Source: CAYNNP01 sp964398215 (GTDB lineage: Bacteria > Planctomycetota > Planctomycetia > Pirellulales > Pirellulaceae). Taken from it: 12,801 bases of DNA. Both the position numbers and the translations under genes were made by a program. Numbering within the stretch: the first letter of the stretch is position 1; the number at the start of each line of letters is the position of its first letter. The notes under the pieces are model-generated. The model was given only the letters and a program-made list of their open reading frames with translations, made no database searches and was not told where the DNA came from. Of this stretch, positions 1 to 7,010 are shown one piece after another. The stretch is taken from assembly GCA_964398215.1 (NCBI GenBank), contig CAYNNP010000194.1:1-12801 (forward strand). Direction: 5' to 3'.

Positions 1-17
1 GGCTATCGCCTTTCGGC

Positions 18-833
18 TCAGGGTCCTGGGTTGGCGTCTGCTTTTTTGCCAGCGATTTGCTTGACTGTTTTTTCTTCTTTGGTCTCGGGCATTGGAGTGA
101 AACCGAATGCTGTCTCGATCGCTCGCACGATCGGCATGTGAATCGGGAGCTTGTCAAAATGAAATGGATCGGCGCCATGACCCGCGGGCTTGTCCATATT
201 GATCAGGCACTTCACGTAGCTGTGCATGTCGCAGGTCGGCACGCCATGCTTAGCAATTACCGCTGCCGCGATCTCGTTGTAGGCGATCTCCGAACCTTTC
301 TCAAAGACGTTCGAGGATGAGGCTCGGATCGGCGTGGTGCTGGCCCAGACGAGCTTGGTTCCTTTGACGCTGGCCTTGAGTTGCCGGACTAGTGTGTCAA
401 GGTTCTTTGCGTATTCTTTCGCACTGGTCACTTTCGTCCCGCCAGCGTGGATCGGCAGGACACGCAGTGACTTGAGTTCTGGTACGCTGTGGATCAGGTC
501 GCCCAAACCAACATTGAAAAGGATCAAGTCCCACTTGGGCCACTTTTCTTGAGCCACTGCCTTGCTGTTTCGGTCGATGCGTCCGAGTAGTTGATCAAGA
601 TGCTCGATCGCGGTGGACGAATTGAGCACGATGCCGGCGGGGTAGCGGGCAACAACGACCTCCGCCCTGTCCTTGATGTCAGCAGTGAGGCCGACCTTTA
701 GATTGTGGTCATACACCGCGTCGCCAATGATCAGCACGCGCGGGAGCGGTTTTTCGTCCTGCGCCTGCACCGCGATAGGTAGCGCGGCAGAGAACAACAG
801 GATGACAGTACAAACGGCACAAAGATATCGCAT
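18..833 (-). CDS. Exported SGNH/GDSL-hydrolase-like protein with altered catalytic residues
   Basis: A 271-residue protein whose N-terminus (MRYLCAVCTVILLFSAALPI, then AVQAQ) is a typical Sec signal peptide, so it should act outside the cytoplasm. Mature residues 31-39 (PRVLIIGDA) match the first SGNH block, where GDS carries the nucleophile serine; here that residue is Ala39. Block III (G-x-N-D) appears as G109-L-G-D112, so the oxyanion asparagine is Gly. The last block, D222-P-F-H225, keeps the Asp and His of the triad. The fold assignment therefore rests on block spacing plus the DxxH motif, and hydrolase activity is doubtful. The ATG lies 3 nt after the TGA of the DUF1552 gene (with an extra TAA between), so it is the third gene of a tight operon with the DUF1552 and DUF1592 genes. 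The C-terminal tail (about 250-271) is Lys/Glu-rich and probably disordered. The substrate is unknown. Confidence 0.8.
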   Translation of the reverse strand: MRYLCAVCTVILLFSAALPIAVQAQDEKPLPRVLIIGDAVYDHNLKVGLTADIKDRAEVVVARYPAGIVLNSSTAIEHLDQLLGRIDRNSKAVAQEKWPKWDLILFNVGLGDLIHSVPELKSLRVLPIHAGGTKVTSAKEYAKNLDTLVRQLKASVKGTKLVWASTTPIRASSSNVFEKGSEIAYNEIAAAVIAKHGVPTCDMHSYVKCLINMDKPAGHGADPFHFDKLPIHMPIVRAIETAFGFTPMPETKEEKTVKQIAGKKADANPGP

Positions 834-836
834 TTA

Positions 837-2216
837 TCAGCTCATCAGTTGTGAAAGATTACCCGTGCTGTCAGCGAACTTTTCGACTGGCACTTCGATG
901 GCGTTTAGCATCGTGACGAAGAGGTTGGCCAGCGGTACTTTCTTGTCGCCAATGAACTCATGAAGCTTACCATGCTTGAACCCAAGGTTATTTCCGCCGG
1001 CCAGGTGGATCGGGTAGTTCTTGGTACTGTGGGAGGCGTGCGGGTGCGCCGAGCCCCAGAGCACGAGGGTGTTGTCGAGCATGTTGCCATTGCCTTCGGG
1101 CGTGTCGCGCAGGCGTTTGAGAAAGTACGCGTGCTGCTGGGCCCGCCAGCGATCCCACTGGCCGGAATAATCGGCTGGTCGTTTATGTGCGATGTCGTGG
1201 GTCGCACCTTTGTAGCCCAGCACGTAGGTCGCGTAGTTCCACATCTCGGAAGTCGAGGACTGTTCACTTTCTAACATCAGTGTCGCGTAGCGTGTCGAGT
1301 CGGTCACGAAGGCGAGATAGACCAGGTCGTACATGCAGCGGATGTACTCTTCTGCTTGATTGTAGGCGACGTCAAGATTCAGGCCCTTGGTATCAACGTC
1401 CGGCAGCGGCTGGTGCGTCCACTGGCTGGTGCGTTCAACCCGCTGCTCGATCGCGCGGACCGACTCAAGATACTCGTCCATCTTTTGCTGATCTTGTTTG
1501 CCCAACCGAGCGTTCATGCTCTTGCTGTGGTCCATCATCAGGTCAAGGATACTGGCCTCACGTTTCAGACCCGCGCGGACTTGCTCGACACCCTTGCCCG
1601 CGTAGGGATTGAACATCCGGTTAAAGATCTCTTGGGGTTTGTTCATCGACGGGATCGGTCGGCCGGGGCCACGGTGCGAGAGCGTTTTGCTGGACCCGTA
1701 TGAACCGGTGCCGCCCTCGGTGCCCAGCACCAGCGAACTGTAACGGGTTTTGTGGCCGTGCATGTTCGCGGCGACCTGATCAATCGAAATGCTGTTGGTC
1801 TTTTGAGTCTCGGTCATGTCCGCGCCGGTTGCGAACACGTCGCCGGAACTGTGGCCGCCCATCTTCCAACCGCCCTTGTGGTCCAGGCCGCGCAAGTATG
1901 TCACATAGTCGTTGAGCTCCTGGAAAGGCTTGGCGGACTTATTGAACGTCAGCTTGCCGGCTTCCTTGCAAGGCCACCAACTCCAGTCGTCGTGTGGTTT
2001 GGCGGCACTGCCCGAACTTGGGATACCACTGGTTCCGCCGGGCATGTAGGCGCCGTATGCAAAGTAGCCAACCATCATGCGTTTGGGAATTTCCTTCGTC
2101 ACTGTGGCAGCAAGCGCGCTGGTTGTACTCATTGCCTCCAGGTAAGGCAGTGCCAAAGCGACCCCCGCTCCTTTGATGAGAGCACGCCGATTCAGTTGCC
2201 ATGATTTCTGTGTCAT
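837..2216 (-). CDS. DUF1552 domain protein, Tat-exported
   Basis: A 459-residue protein. The N-terminus has a twin-arginine signal: N9-R-R-A-L-I-K-G followed by a moderately hydrophobic stretch (GAGVALALPYLEAM), the usual start of DUF1552 proteins, which predicts export in a folded state through Tat. The body has the family's layout, with a motif around MMVGYFAYGAYMPGG and later blocks including YVTYLRGLDHKGGWKMGGHS and TLVLWGSAHPHASH. Length is normal for the family. The biochemical role of DUF1552 is not established; in planctomycetes and some other bacteria the gene is usually next to a DUF1592/1588-type haem protein, as here, so the two probably work together outside the cytoplasm. The ATG is only 2 nt after the TAA of the upstream DUF1592 gene, which suggests translational coupling; no Shine-Dalgarno sequence is obvious. 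No frameshift or missing part is visible. Confidence 0.92.
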   Translation of the reverse strand: MTQKSWQLNRRALIKGAGVALALPYLEAMSTTSALAATVTKEIPKRMMVGYFAYGAYMPGGTSGIPSSGSAAKPHDDWSWWPCKEAGKLTFNKSAKPFQELNDYVTYLRGLDHKGGWKMGGHSSGDVFATGADMTETQKTNSISIDQVAANMHGHKTRYSSLVLGTEGGTGSYGSSKTLSHRGPGRPIPSMNKPQEIFNRMFNPYAGKGVEQVRAGLKREASILDLMMDHSKSMNARLGKQDQQKMDEYLESVRAIEQRVERTSQWTHQPLPDVDTKGLNLDVAYNQAEEYIRCMYDLVYLAFVTDSTRYATLMLESEQSSTSEMWNYATYVLGYKGATHDIAHKRPADYSGQWDRWRAQQHAYFLKRLRDTPEGNGNMLDNTLVLWGSAHPHASHSTKNYPIHLAGGNNLGFKHGKLHEFIGDKKVPLANLFVTMLNAIEVPVEKFADSTGNLSQLMS

Positions 2217-2218
2217 GA

Positions 2219-4981
2219 TTATTTGCCTTCTGGGTGATCGCCCTTGAATACATCGCTCTGACAGATTGAAACAATGATATCCCGCATGCCATGATCGCTC
2301 GCCTTGGTCTGCTTGATCAGCGTCTCCACGGCAAAGCGATCGCGATAGTTTAGCTGCCGTCCAATCGAATAGCTCAATAGCCGCTTGACCACATTCTCGA
2401 CGATATCGCCCTTGCGGTTTTTAAGCAGGTAAGCCTTAAGGTCTTGCAGTCCGTCAAGCTCCGGTCCGTGTGGGACGTGTGCTTGGGCGGGGATCGCAAC
2501 GGTATTGAGCGATGCAAGGTACTCTGCGTAGCCCGTCATATCGCCATGATCTTTCTTTTGAAACACACTGACTCGTGTGCCAGCCTTGGGCACCTTTGGC
2601 TGGAACCGACCGATCGCGTTGTAGTGTTCGAACGGGATGCCCCAAGGGTCCAGCCGAAAGTGGCAGTCGTTGCAGCTTTCAACCGTACGATGCTTGGCCA
2701 GTAGTTCGGCGATCGATAGCGATTGTTCTGCGGACTCACCGGCAGAATCGGTCAGGGCAGGTACCTCGGCAGGTGGCGGCTTGACCGTATCACCTAGGAT
2801 CGCTTCGCGCAGCCAGACGGCGCGGTAGATCGGGTGCGGCGCGGTGCCCGTGCCGTTGCCGATCAGTATCGAGCCTTGGGTCAACAGGCCGCCCAGCCGG
2901 TGTTCAGGCTTGATTGGGACAGGGCGCAGGTTGACGCCGTGTACACCTTGGACGCCGTNNNNNNNNNNNNNNNNNNNNNNNNNNNNNNNNNNNNNNNNNN
3001 NNNNNNNNNNNNNNNNNNNNNNNNNNNNNNNNNNNNNNNNNNNNNNNNNNNNNNNNNNGACGCCGTGTACACCTTGGACGCCGTAGTGCGCCGCCAGCCG
3101 TTGGTTAAGCATCGCGAAGTCCGAATCAATCACATGCGACGCGCTTGCATTTCGGCGGATCAGTTCGCCCACGAATCCGATCGTCTCCTGGATCATGTAG
3201 TCGCGAATCGTTGGCAGGTATGGCATCTCGGTTCCCGCACGCTCGCCAGCCGGGACGTAGTACAAGAACCGGGGGAACAGGTCACGATTGATTGGCACGG
3301 TCTTCATCTTTTCGAGGCTCAGCCACTGAGTCGTGAAGTTTTCGACAAAACCATGCGATCGCGAATCGGCCAGCATTCGCAAGACTTGCTGCTCAATCAC
3401 CGCTGGGTCGTCTAACCGCTTGTTCGCAGCGAGTTCTACGAGCTGTTCGTCGGGCATACTTGCCCACAGAAAGTATGACAGTCGCGCGGCCATCGCGTAG
3501 TGCGAGTCCGTCGCTGAATCCGCCTCGGTGTGGTACAGAAACTGGGGCGAGATGAGCGTCATCGCCAGCGTCTCGCGCATCGCCGCTTCCATCGTCTTTA
3601 GGTCTGGCTTGACCATGGCATAGATCCGAGCGAAGAGCTCGACCTCGTCACTGCTGACCGGTCGTCGGTAAGCGCGGGCCATGAACCGCTTGAGCACCGC
3701 GCGAACGTACGCGTCTGGGTCGCTTTCACGTAAAGGCGAATCAAACAGGATCGCCGTGTGGTGCGCCGGCGGCCAGACGTCAGTCACTGGCGATTCAAAC
3801 TCGATCGAATGGACCACGACGCGCGGCAGTGCGATGTTTCGTAGCGTGCCGTAGCTGTACCGATCGTTGAGCGAGCCGTCGTCGTAGATATTCTGCGGCG
3901 TGATCGACATCGTGTCCGGCTGCTTCTTGCCCTTGACCATCCTGCCGGGCAGGGCGGGAAAGTTCTCGATCCGCCCGGTAAACTCGAAGACCTGCGGGTT
4001 GTCAGGGTTATTGTGCAAGTTGACGACACCAACCTCTCGGACCTCGCGCGTCGAGCTGTTGATGTTGATGCTATTGCCCATGATCAGACGCAGCGGAACC
4101 TGCTTGTATCCCTTGGGTAGGATCGCTGATGCTTTGACACGGATACGAAAGTCACCGGTCTTTGGAAAGCTCTTGAGCCCCATCCCGTAAGAAGCCGAGT
4201 GTCGGCGGTTGCCAAACACGCCAACCTCATCGCGTGCCATGCCACGTTCGACGCCAAGAGTGTCCCACGTCCTGAGAGTCCGGTGTACCTTTGGCTGATC
4301 CGGATCGACAATCGCACTGGCGAGCGCCCGCCGAGCCACCTCCAGATACCGATCGATCTGCTCAGGCCCCATCCGCATCAACTCGGCAGTATTGTTGAAC
4401 TCATACGGCTTGACTGGGTCCTTTGGCAGGTCCTGGATCACATCCAACTGAAACCCAAGCAAGTCAGCCAGCGTATGTTCGTATTCGACATTCGTCAGCC
4501 GGCGCGTTGCAGGTTCGGCGTGCACTGCAGTCGCCTGCTTCACGTAGTCGCGCATCCCCGACTCGATCCACTGCATCACCGCCTTCGACTCGGCGGCATC
4601 GGGCTGTGGCTGATCGGCCGGCGGCATCTCGCCGTACTCCAACATCTCCAGAATCGACTCCCACTTCTCCAGCTCTTGCCCCAGGGAGAGGTCGCCGCTC
4701 AACGAGTGCAATGTGATCTTGCCCTTGGCCTTCGTGGGGCCGTGGCAGCGCACGCAGTGCTGTTGAAAGAACGGCCCGACAACACGTTTGTAACCCTCGA
4801 CCCCCTTGGCCGGTTCGCCGGAAACCTTGTCGGGTTCAGCGGCTTTGGCGGGGTCGCCGCCAAACCACATCGGCAGGCACAGGACAGCACCGATAGCTGC
4901 GATCGCCGAGATCAAGATCAGGGTGTTTGGTTTGATCAACACGTGCCAACTGGTCAGGGACTCATTGCTATGAACCAGCAA
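2219..4981 (-). CDS. DUF1592/DUF1588-type planctomycete cytochrome c protein (contains assembly gap)
   Basis: Large exported protein, 920 codons as assembled. An N-terminal hydrophobic segment (about residues 19-40) is a signal anchor or signal peptide. A cytochrome-like domain follows with haem site C76-V-R-C-H80. Then come a DUF1587-like region starting near T159-R-R-L-T-N, a beta-rich region of unknown role (about 230-420), a DUF1595-like region (about 424-475, with RAYRRP), a DUF1592 region (about 480-620, starting FLYHTE), a DUF1588 region with a second haem-type site C770-N-D-C-H774, and a DUF1585 region (about 842-917). This order is the one expected for the family (PSD3-PSD5-PSD4-PSCyt3-PSD2). 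The function is not established; two c-type haem sites suggest periplasmic electron transfer. Residues 642-675 are unknown because of 100 Ns, and flanking residues 634-641 and 676-683 are identical (GVQGVHGV), so the true protein may be 878 residues. The start is uncertain: the most upstream start is TTG at 4981, and GTG at 4942 or the TTG just after it would give a neater signal sequence. Confidence 0.88.
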   Translation of the reverse strand: MLVHSNESLTSWHVLIKPNTLILISAIAAIGAVLCLPMWFGGDPAKAAEPDKVSGEPAKGVEGYKRVVGPFFQQHCVRCHGPTKAKGKITLHSLSGDLSLGQELEKWESILEMLEYGEMPPADQPQPDAAESKAVMQWIESGMRDYVKQATAVHAEPATRRLTNVEYEHTLADLLGFQLDVIQDLPKDPVKPYEFNNTAELMRMGPEQIDRYLEVARRALASAIVDPDQPKVHRTLRTWDTLGVERGMARDEVGVFGNRRHSASYGMGLKSFPKTGDFRIRVKASAILPKGYKQVPLRLIMGNSININSSTREVREVGVVNLHNNPDNPQVFEFTGRIENFPALPGRMVKGKKQPDTMSITPQNIYDDGSLNDRYSYGTLRNIALPRVVVHSIEFESPVTDVWPPAHHTAILFDSPLRESDPDAYVRAVLKRFMARAYRRPVSSDEVELFARIYAMVKPDLKTMEAAMRETLAMTLISPQFLYHTEADSATDSHYAMAARLSYFLWASMPDEQLVELAANKRLDDPAVIEQQVLRMLADSRSHGFVENFTTQWLSLEKMKTVPINRDLFPRFLYYVPAGERAGTEMPYLPTIRDYMIQETIGFVGELIRRNASASHVIDSDFAMLNQRLAAHYGVQGVHGVXXXXXXXXXXXXXXXXXXXXXXXXXXXXXXXXXXGVQGVHGVNLRPVPIKPEHRLGGLLTQGSILIGNGTGTAPHPIYRAVWLREAILGDTVKPPPAEVPALTDSAGESAEQSLSIAELLAKHRTVESCNDCHFRLDPWGIPFEHYNAIGRFQPKVPKAGTRVSVFQKKDHGDMTGYAEYLASLNTVAIPAQAHVPHGPELDGLQDLKAYLLKNRKGDIVENVVKRLLSYSIGRQLNYRDRFAVETLIKQTKASDHGMRDIIVSICQSDVFKGDHPEGK
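2933..3084. repeat. Identical 26-nt sequences on both sides of the gap (probable unmerged contig overlap)
   Basis: Positions 2933-2958 and 3059-3084 are identical over 26 nt, beginning and ending with the 8-mer GACGCCGT. Each copy contains this 8-mer twice, 18 nt apart, so locally the sequence has an 18-nt period coding for Gly-Val-Gln-Gly-Val-His on the minus strand. Merging the copies gives a continuous reading frame with AAHYGVQGVHGVNLRPVPIK, which suits this part of a DUF1588 domain. This is most simply a contig overlap that the scaffolder did not join. A true longer array of the 18-nt unit is the alternative. Confidence 0.85.
2959..3058. other. Assembly gap of exactly 100 N
   Basis: One hundred consecutive N within the DUF1592 gene. 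A round 100 is a conventional placeholder for a gap of unknown size, so the length carries no biological meaning. Together with the 26-nt duplicated flank it happens to keep the reading frame (126 nt = 42 codons), which is why the gene still reads through. Confidence 0.97.
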
Positions 4982-5025
4982 ACTTGGAAAGTCCGTGTGG
5001 TTCGCTTGCTGTCTTTGAGACCAGT

Positions 5026-6114
5026 TTATCTAACGACGCGGCCGGATGTTGAGCCTTTTACCAAAGCATCAATTTCGGATCGCGTGCTGTAGTTAAAATC
5101 ACCGGGAACCGAATGAGCAAGGCACGAAGCCGCGACGGCAAAGTCCAAAACCGCTTGGTTTCCGTCATAGTCTTCATGATTCATGGCAAAGATCAGTCCA
5201 GCGGCAAACGCATCTCCTCCGCCAACGCGATCAACAATGTTCCTGACTTGGTACGGTGCGAATCCGCTAGCAGATGTCGGCGCGAACTGAGCCGTATCGG
5301 AGTCCGTTTCGTAAAGCATCGCGCCCCAGTTGTTATGCGATGCACTGACACTTTCGCGGAGCGTCGTTGCTACATAACTGATTTGCGGAAACTGGTCGAC
5401 AACTTTGCGAGCCACGTCTGGATAACGTTCAATGTCCAACTCTCCGGCTTCAACATTTGAATTGCCCGCCCGAATGCCCAGTACATCACCACAATCTTCC
5501 TCGTTGGCAATCAAGACATCAACGAACGGCAAAATGTCTCGCATCGTACGATTCGCCAATTCATGTTTCGTGCAAGAGTCGTCCCAATTCCATAGCTTGC
5601 TACGAAAATTCAAATCGCAAGACACGTTCAATCCGGCCGCGCGAGCATCTTGAATCGCATCCATCGTTGCGTGAGCTGCAGACTGCGAAAGGGCCGGCGT
5701 GATTCCTGTCACATGAAGCCAGTTCGCGCCAGCACAGATACCCGGCCAATCGTATGCCTTGGGATCAACGAGACTGATCGCAGACTGATCACGATCATAG
5801 ATCACTCGGCTTGGTCGTTGGTTGGCGCCGGTTTCCAAAAAATACAGACCCAGTCGGCCAAACTCCGTTCGGATGATGTGGGACGCCAACCCTGTGGATT
5901 GTAAAAAAGCGATGCAAGCGTCGGATAGTTCATTGTTGGGCAGGGCAGTCACAAAAAGCGCGTCAGCTCCCAACATGGCCAACGATGCTGCAACGTTTGC
6001 CTCTGCACCCGCAAAACTAACATCAAGAGAACCGGGCATGGATTGGCGCAGTCGCGAATGTCCTGCTGGCGTCATTCGTCCCATGACTTCACCAAATGTA
6101 ACGACTCGCATCAT
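5026..6114 (-). CDS. kdgK: 2-keto-3-deoxygluconate kinase, PfkB/ribokinase family
   Basis: A 362-residue cytoplasmic sugar kinase predicted to phosphorylate 2-keto-3-deoxygluconate (KDG) at the 6-position with ATP, giving KDPG. The N-terminus MMRVVTFGEVMGRM is the first strand of a PfkB fold; the first family signature lies near G36-A-E-A-N-V. The KDG-kinase-like DLNFRSKLW block is at 167-175, and N204-E-E precedes the nucleotide site. The second PfkB signature reads D295-R-V-G-G-G-D-A-F with D301 as catalytic base; GGGD instead of GAGD is common among KDG kinases. A late PGDFN (337-341) also fits this subfamily. Substrate choice is supported by the neighbouring KDPG aldolase gene, whose stop codon is 26 nt upstream. 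Two tandem ATG codons (6114 and 6111) could start it, after an A-rich stretch with GAG. 2-keto-3-deoxygalactonate kinase activity cannot be ruled out. The TAA stop at 5028-5026 is 44 nt before the DUF1592 ORF. Confidence 0.9.
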   Translation of the reverse strand: MMRVVTFGEVMGRMTPAGHSRLRQSMPGSLDVSFAGAEANVAASLAMLGADALFVTALPNNELSDACIAFLQSTGLASHIIRTEFGRLGLYFLETGANQRPSRVIYDRDQSAISLVDPKAYDWPGICAGANWLHVTGITPALSQSAAHATMDAIQDARAAGLNVSCDLNFRSKLWNWDDSCTKHELANRTMRDILPFVDVLIANEEDCGDVLGIRAGNSNVEAGELDIERYPDVARKVVDQFPQISYVATTLRESVSASHNNWGAMLYETDSDTAQFAPTSASGFAPYQVRNIVDRVGGGDAFAAGLIFAMNHEDYDGNQAVLDFAVAASCLAHSVPGDFNYSTRSEIDALVKGSTSGRVVR

Positions 6115-6140
6115 GTCTCTTTTTTTCCGAAGTTCTAAAG

Positions 6141-6806
6141 TTATTGACCAAGCTTATCGATCGCAGCCCGCGCTGCACCTGCGTTGGCAGTGATCGATGC
6201 CCAGGATTGAGTTTGAATCAGATTTCGCGGCGCCAACCAGGAACCGCCAACGGCCGGCACGATTGGTTCTTGCAAGTAGCCAATCATGCTTTCAACGTTC
6301 ACTCCGCCCAACGGAATGAAGTTCAGACCAAGATGCCCGTACGGTGCGTTCATACTACGAAGGTACTTCACACCGCCTGATGGCTCAGCTGGAAAGAACT
6401 TTTGTTCGCGACATCCCAACGCGATGGCGGCTTCGATATCGGATGGGGTGACCACTCCCGGCGCAAAAGGCAATCCGCACTCTTGTGCTTGACGGACCAC
6501 AGCAGGTTGCAGCCCCGGTGCAACGCCGAACGCCGCGCCCGCATCGACCACCTGGTTGACCTGGGTTGGTGTAAGTATCGTTCCGATTCCAGCCAACATG
6601 TTCGGCACATGATCGCGTACTTCCCGCAACGCCTGAAGTGCCACAGGTGTCCGTAGCGTGAGCTCCATGCAATCAACTCCGCCATCCAGAAGTGCTTTCG
6701 CGACTGGGACCGCATTTTCGACTTCATCGATCACGAGAACGGCAATCACACCGCAACGCTGAATGCGCTGGAGAATATTATCGGGGAATTGAGATTCGAT
6801 TTCCAT
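6141..6806 (-). CDS. eda: KDPG aldolase (2-dehydro-3-deoxy-phosphogluconate aldolase)
   Basis: A 221-residue class I aldolase that splits KDPG into pyruvate and glyceraldehyde 3-phosphate; related enzymes also act on 4-hydroxy-2-oxoglutarate. Residues known for the E. coli enzyme are all present, nearly all at an offset of +3: Glu48 (in MELTLRT), Arg52, Thr76 (in GIGT), Pro97 (in VAPG), the Schiff-base Lys136 in QKFFPAE, the phosphate-binding PLGGV at 165-169 and Ser189 in GGSW. Length is typical. I chose the ATG at 6806 (MEIESQF); the frame is open 6 codons further to a TTG at 6824, but those residues add nothing recognisable. No clear Shine-Dalgarno sequence precedes the ATG. It is the first gene of the minus-strand group, followed 26 nt later by kdgK, so the two form a KDG catabolic operon. 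Enzymes that make KDG (uronate isomerase, dehydratase, lyases) are not in the window. Confidence 0.95.
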   Translation of the reverse strand: MEIESQFPDNILQRIQRCGVIAVLVIDEVENAVPVAKALLDGGVDCMELTLRTPVALQALREVRDHVPNMLAGIGTILTPTQVNQVVDAGAAFGVAPGLQPAVVRQAQECGLPFAPGVVTPSDIEAAIALGCREQKFFPAEPSGGVKYLRSMNAPYGHLGLNFIPLGGVNVESMIGYLQEPIVPAVGGSWLAPRNLIQTQSWASITANAGAARAAIDKLGQ

Positions 6807-7010
6807 ATCCACTACTTTACGCAATCGTTGGAGTGGCCAACAGCGGCCAGTCTTTGCTATTGCCCGTGTCTCAAATCCGAATCAACGGCATGACTGTCCC
6901 AGAAGGTGGTTTTTAAACGTCGCTGGTTTGATCCTGACCAGAATGCCGATGCTTAAGACTGTTCCACAATAGAGCCGATTTTTTGAAATGCCTTTGATCT
7001 GACCAGTACC
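6807..7010. promoter_or_regulatory. Divergent intergenic region between eda and the GT2 gene
   Basis: About 200 nt separate the divergently read eda and glycosyltransferase genes, so promoters for both must lie here or within the genes. I could not pick a convincing -35/-10 pair on either strand. A short inverted repeat, TGGCC (6834-6838) and GGCCA (6845-6849), sits about 30 nt upstream of the eda ATG, overlapping TTGG/CCAA (6828-6831 and 6837-6840). It is a possible operator but is too short to name a regulator. Nothing resembling a gene is visible. Confidence 0.5.
6927..7006. repeat. Imperfect direct repeat upstream of the GT2 start
   Basis: TTTGATCCTGACCAG at 6927-6941 recurs as TTTGATCTGACCAG at 6993-7006, differing by one inserted C, with starts 66 nt apart. 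The second copy ends 4 nt before the ATG of the glycosyltransferase gene. The first copy is also half of an inverted repeat, CTGGT (6923-6927) to ACCAG (6937-6941). It could be a pair of regulator sites or a small local duplication; function is inferred only from position. Confidence 0.45.

Noticed and set aside
1752..2204. 150-codon plus-strand frame opposite the DUF1552 gene
   Set aside because: Antisense to the well-supported Tat signal and N-terminal DUF1552 region; no independent evidence.
2933..3084. CRISPR-like or transposon-target direct repeat
   Set aside because: The two copies flank a run of N of placeholder length inside a continuous coding frame; an assembly overlap explains them better.
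2834..3415. Plus-strand open frame spanning the N gap
   Set aside because: It exists only because the 100 Ns plus duplicated flank preserve all three frames; it is antisense to the DUF1592 gene and has no recognisable content.
5011..5021. GTCT-TTG-AGAC hairpin between kdgK and the DUF1592 gene as a terminator
   Set aside because: Only 4 bp, low GC, and no T-run in the direction of transcription; too weak to call a terminator.
4199..5092. 297-codon plus-strand open frame opposite the DUF1592 and kdgK genes
   Set aside because: It lies entirely antisense to genes with recognised domains and conserved motifs, and its translation (Arg/His/Leu-rich) matches no family; it is a high-GC shadow frame.
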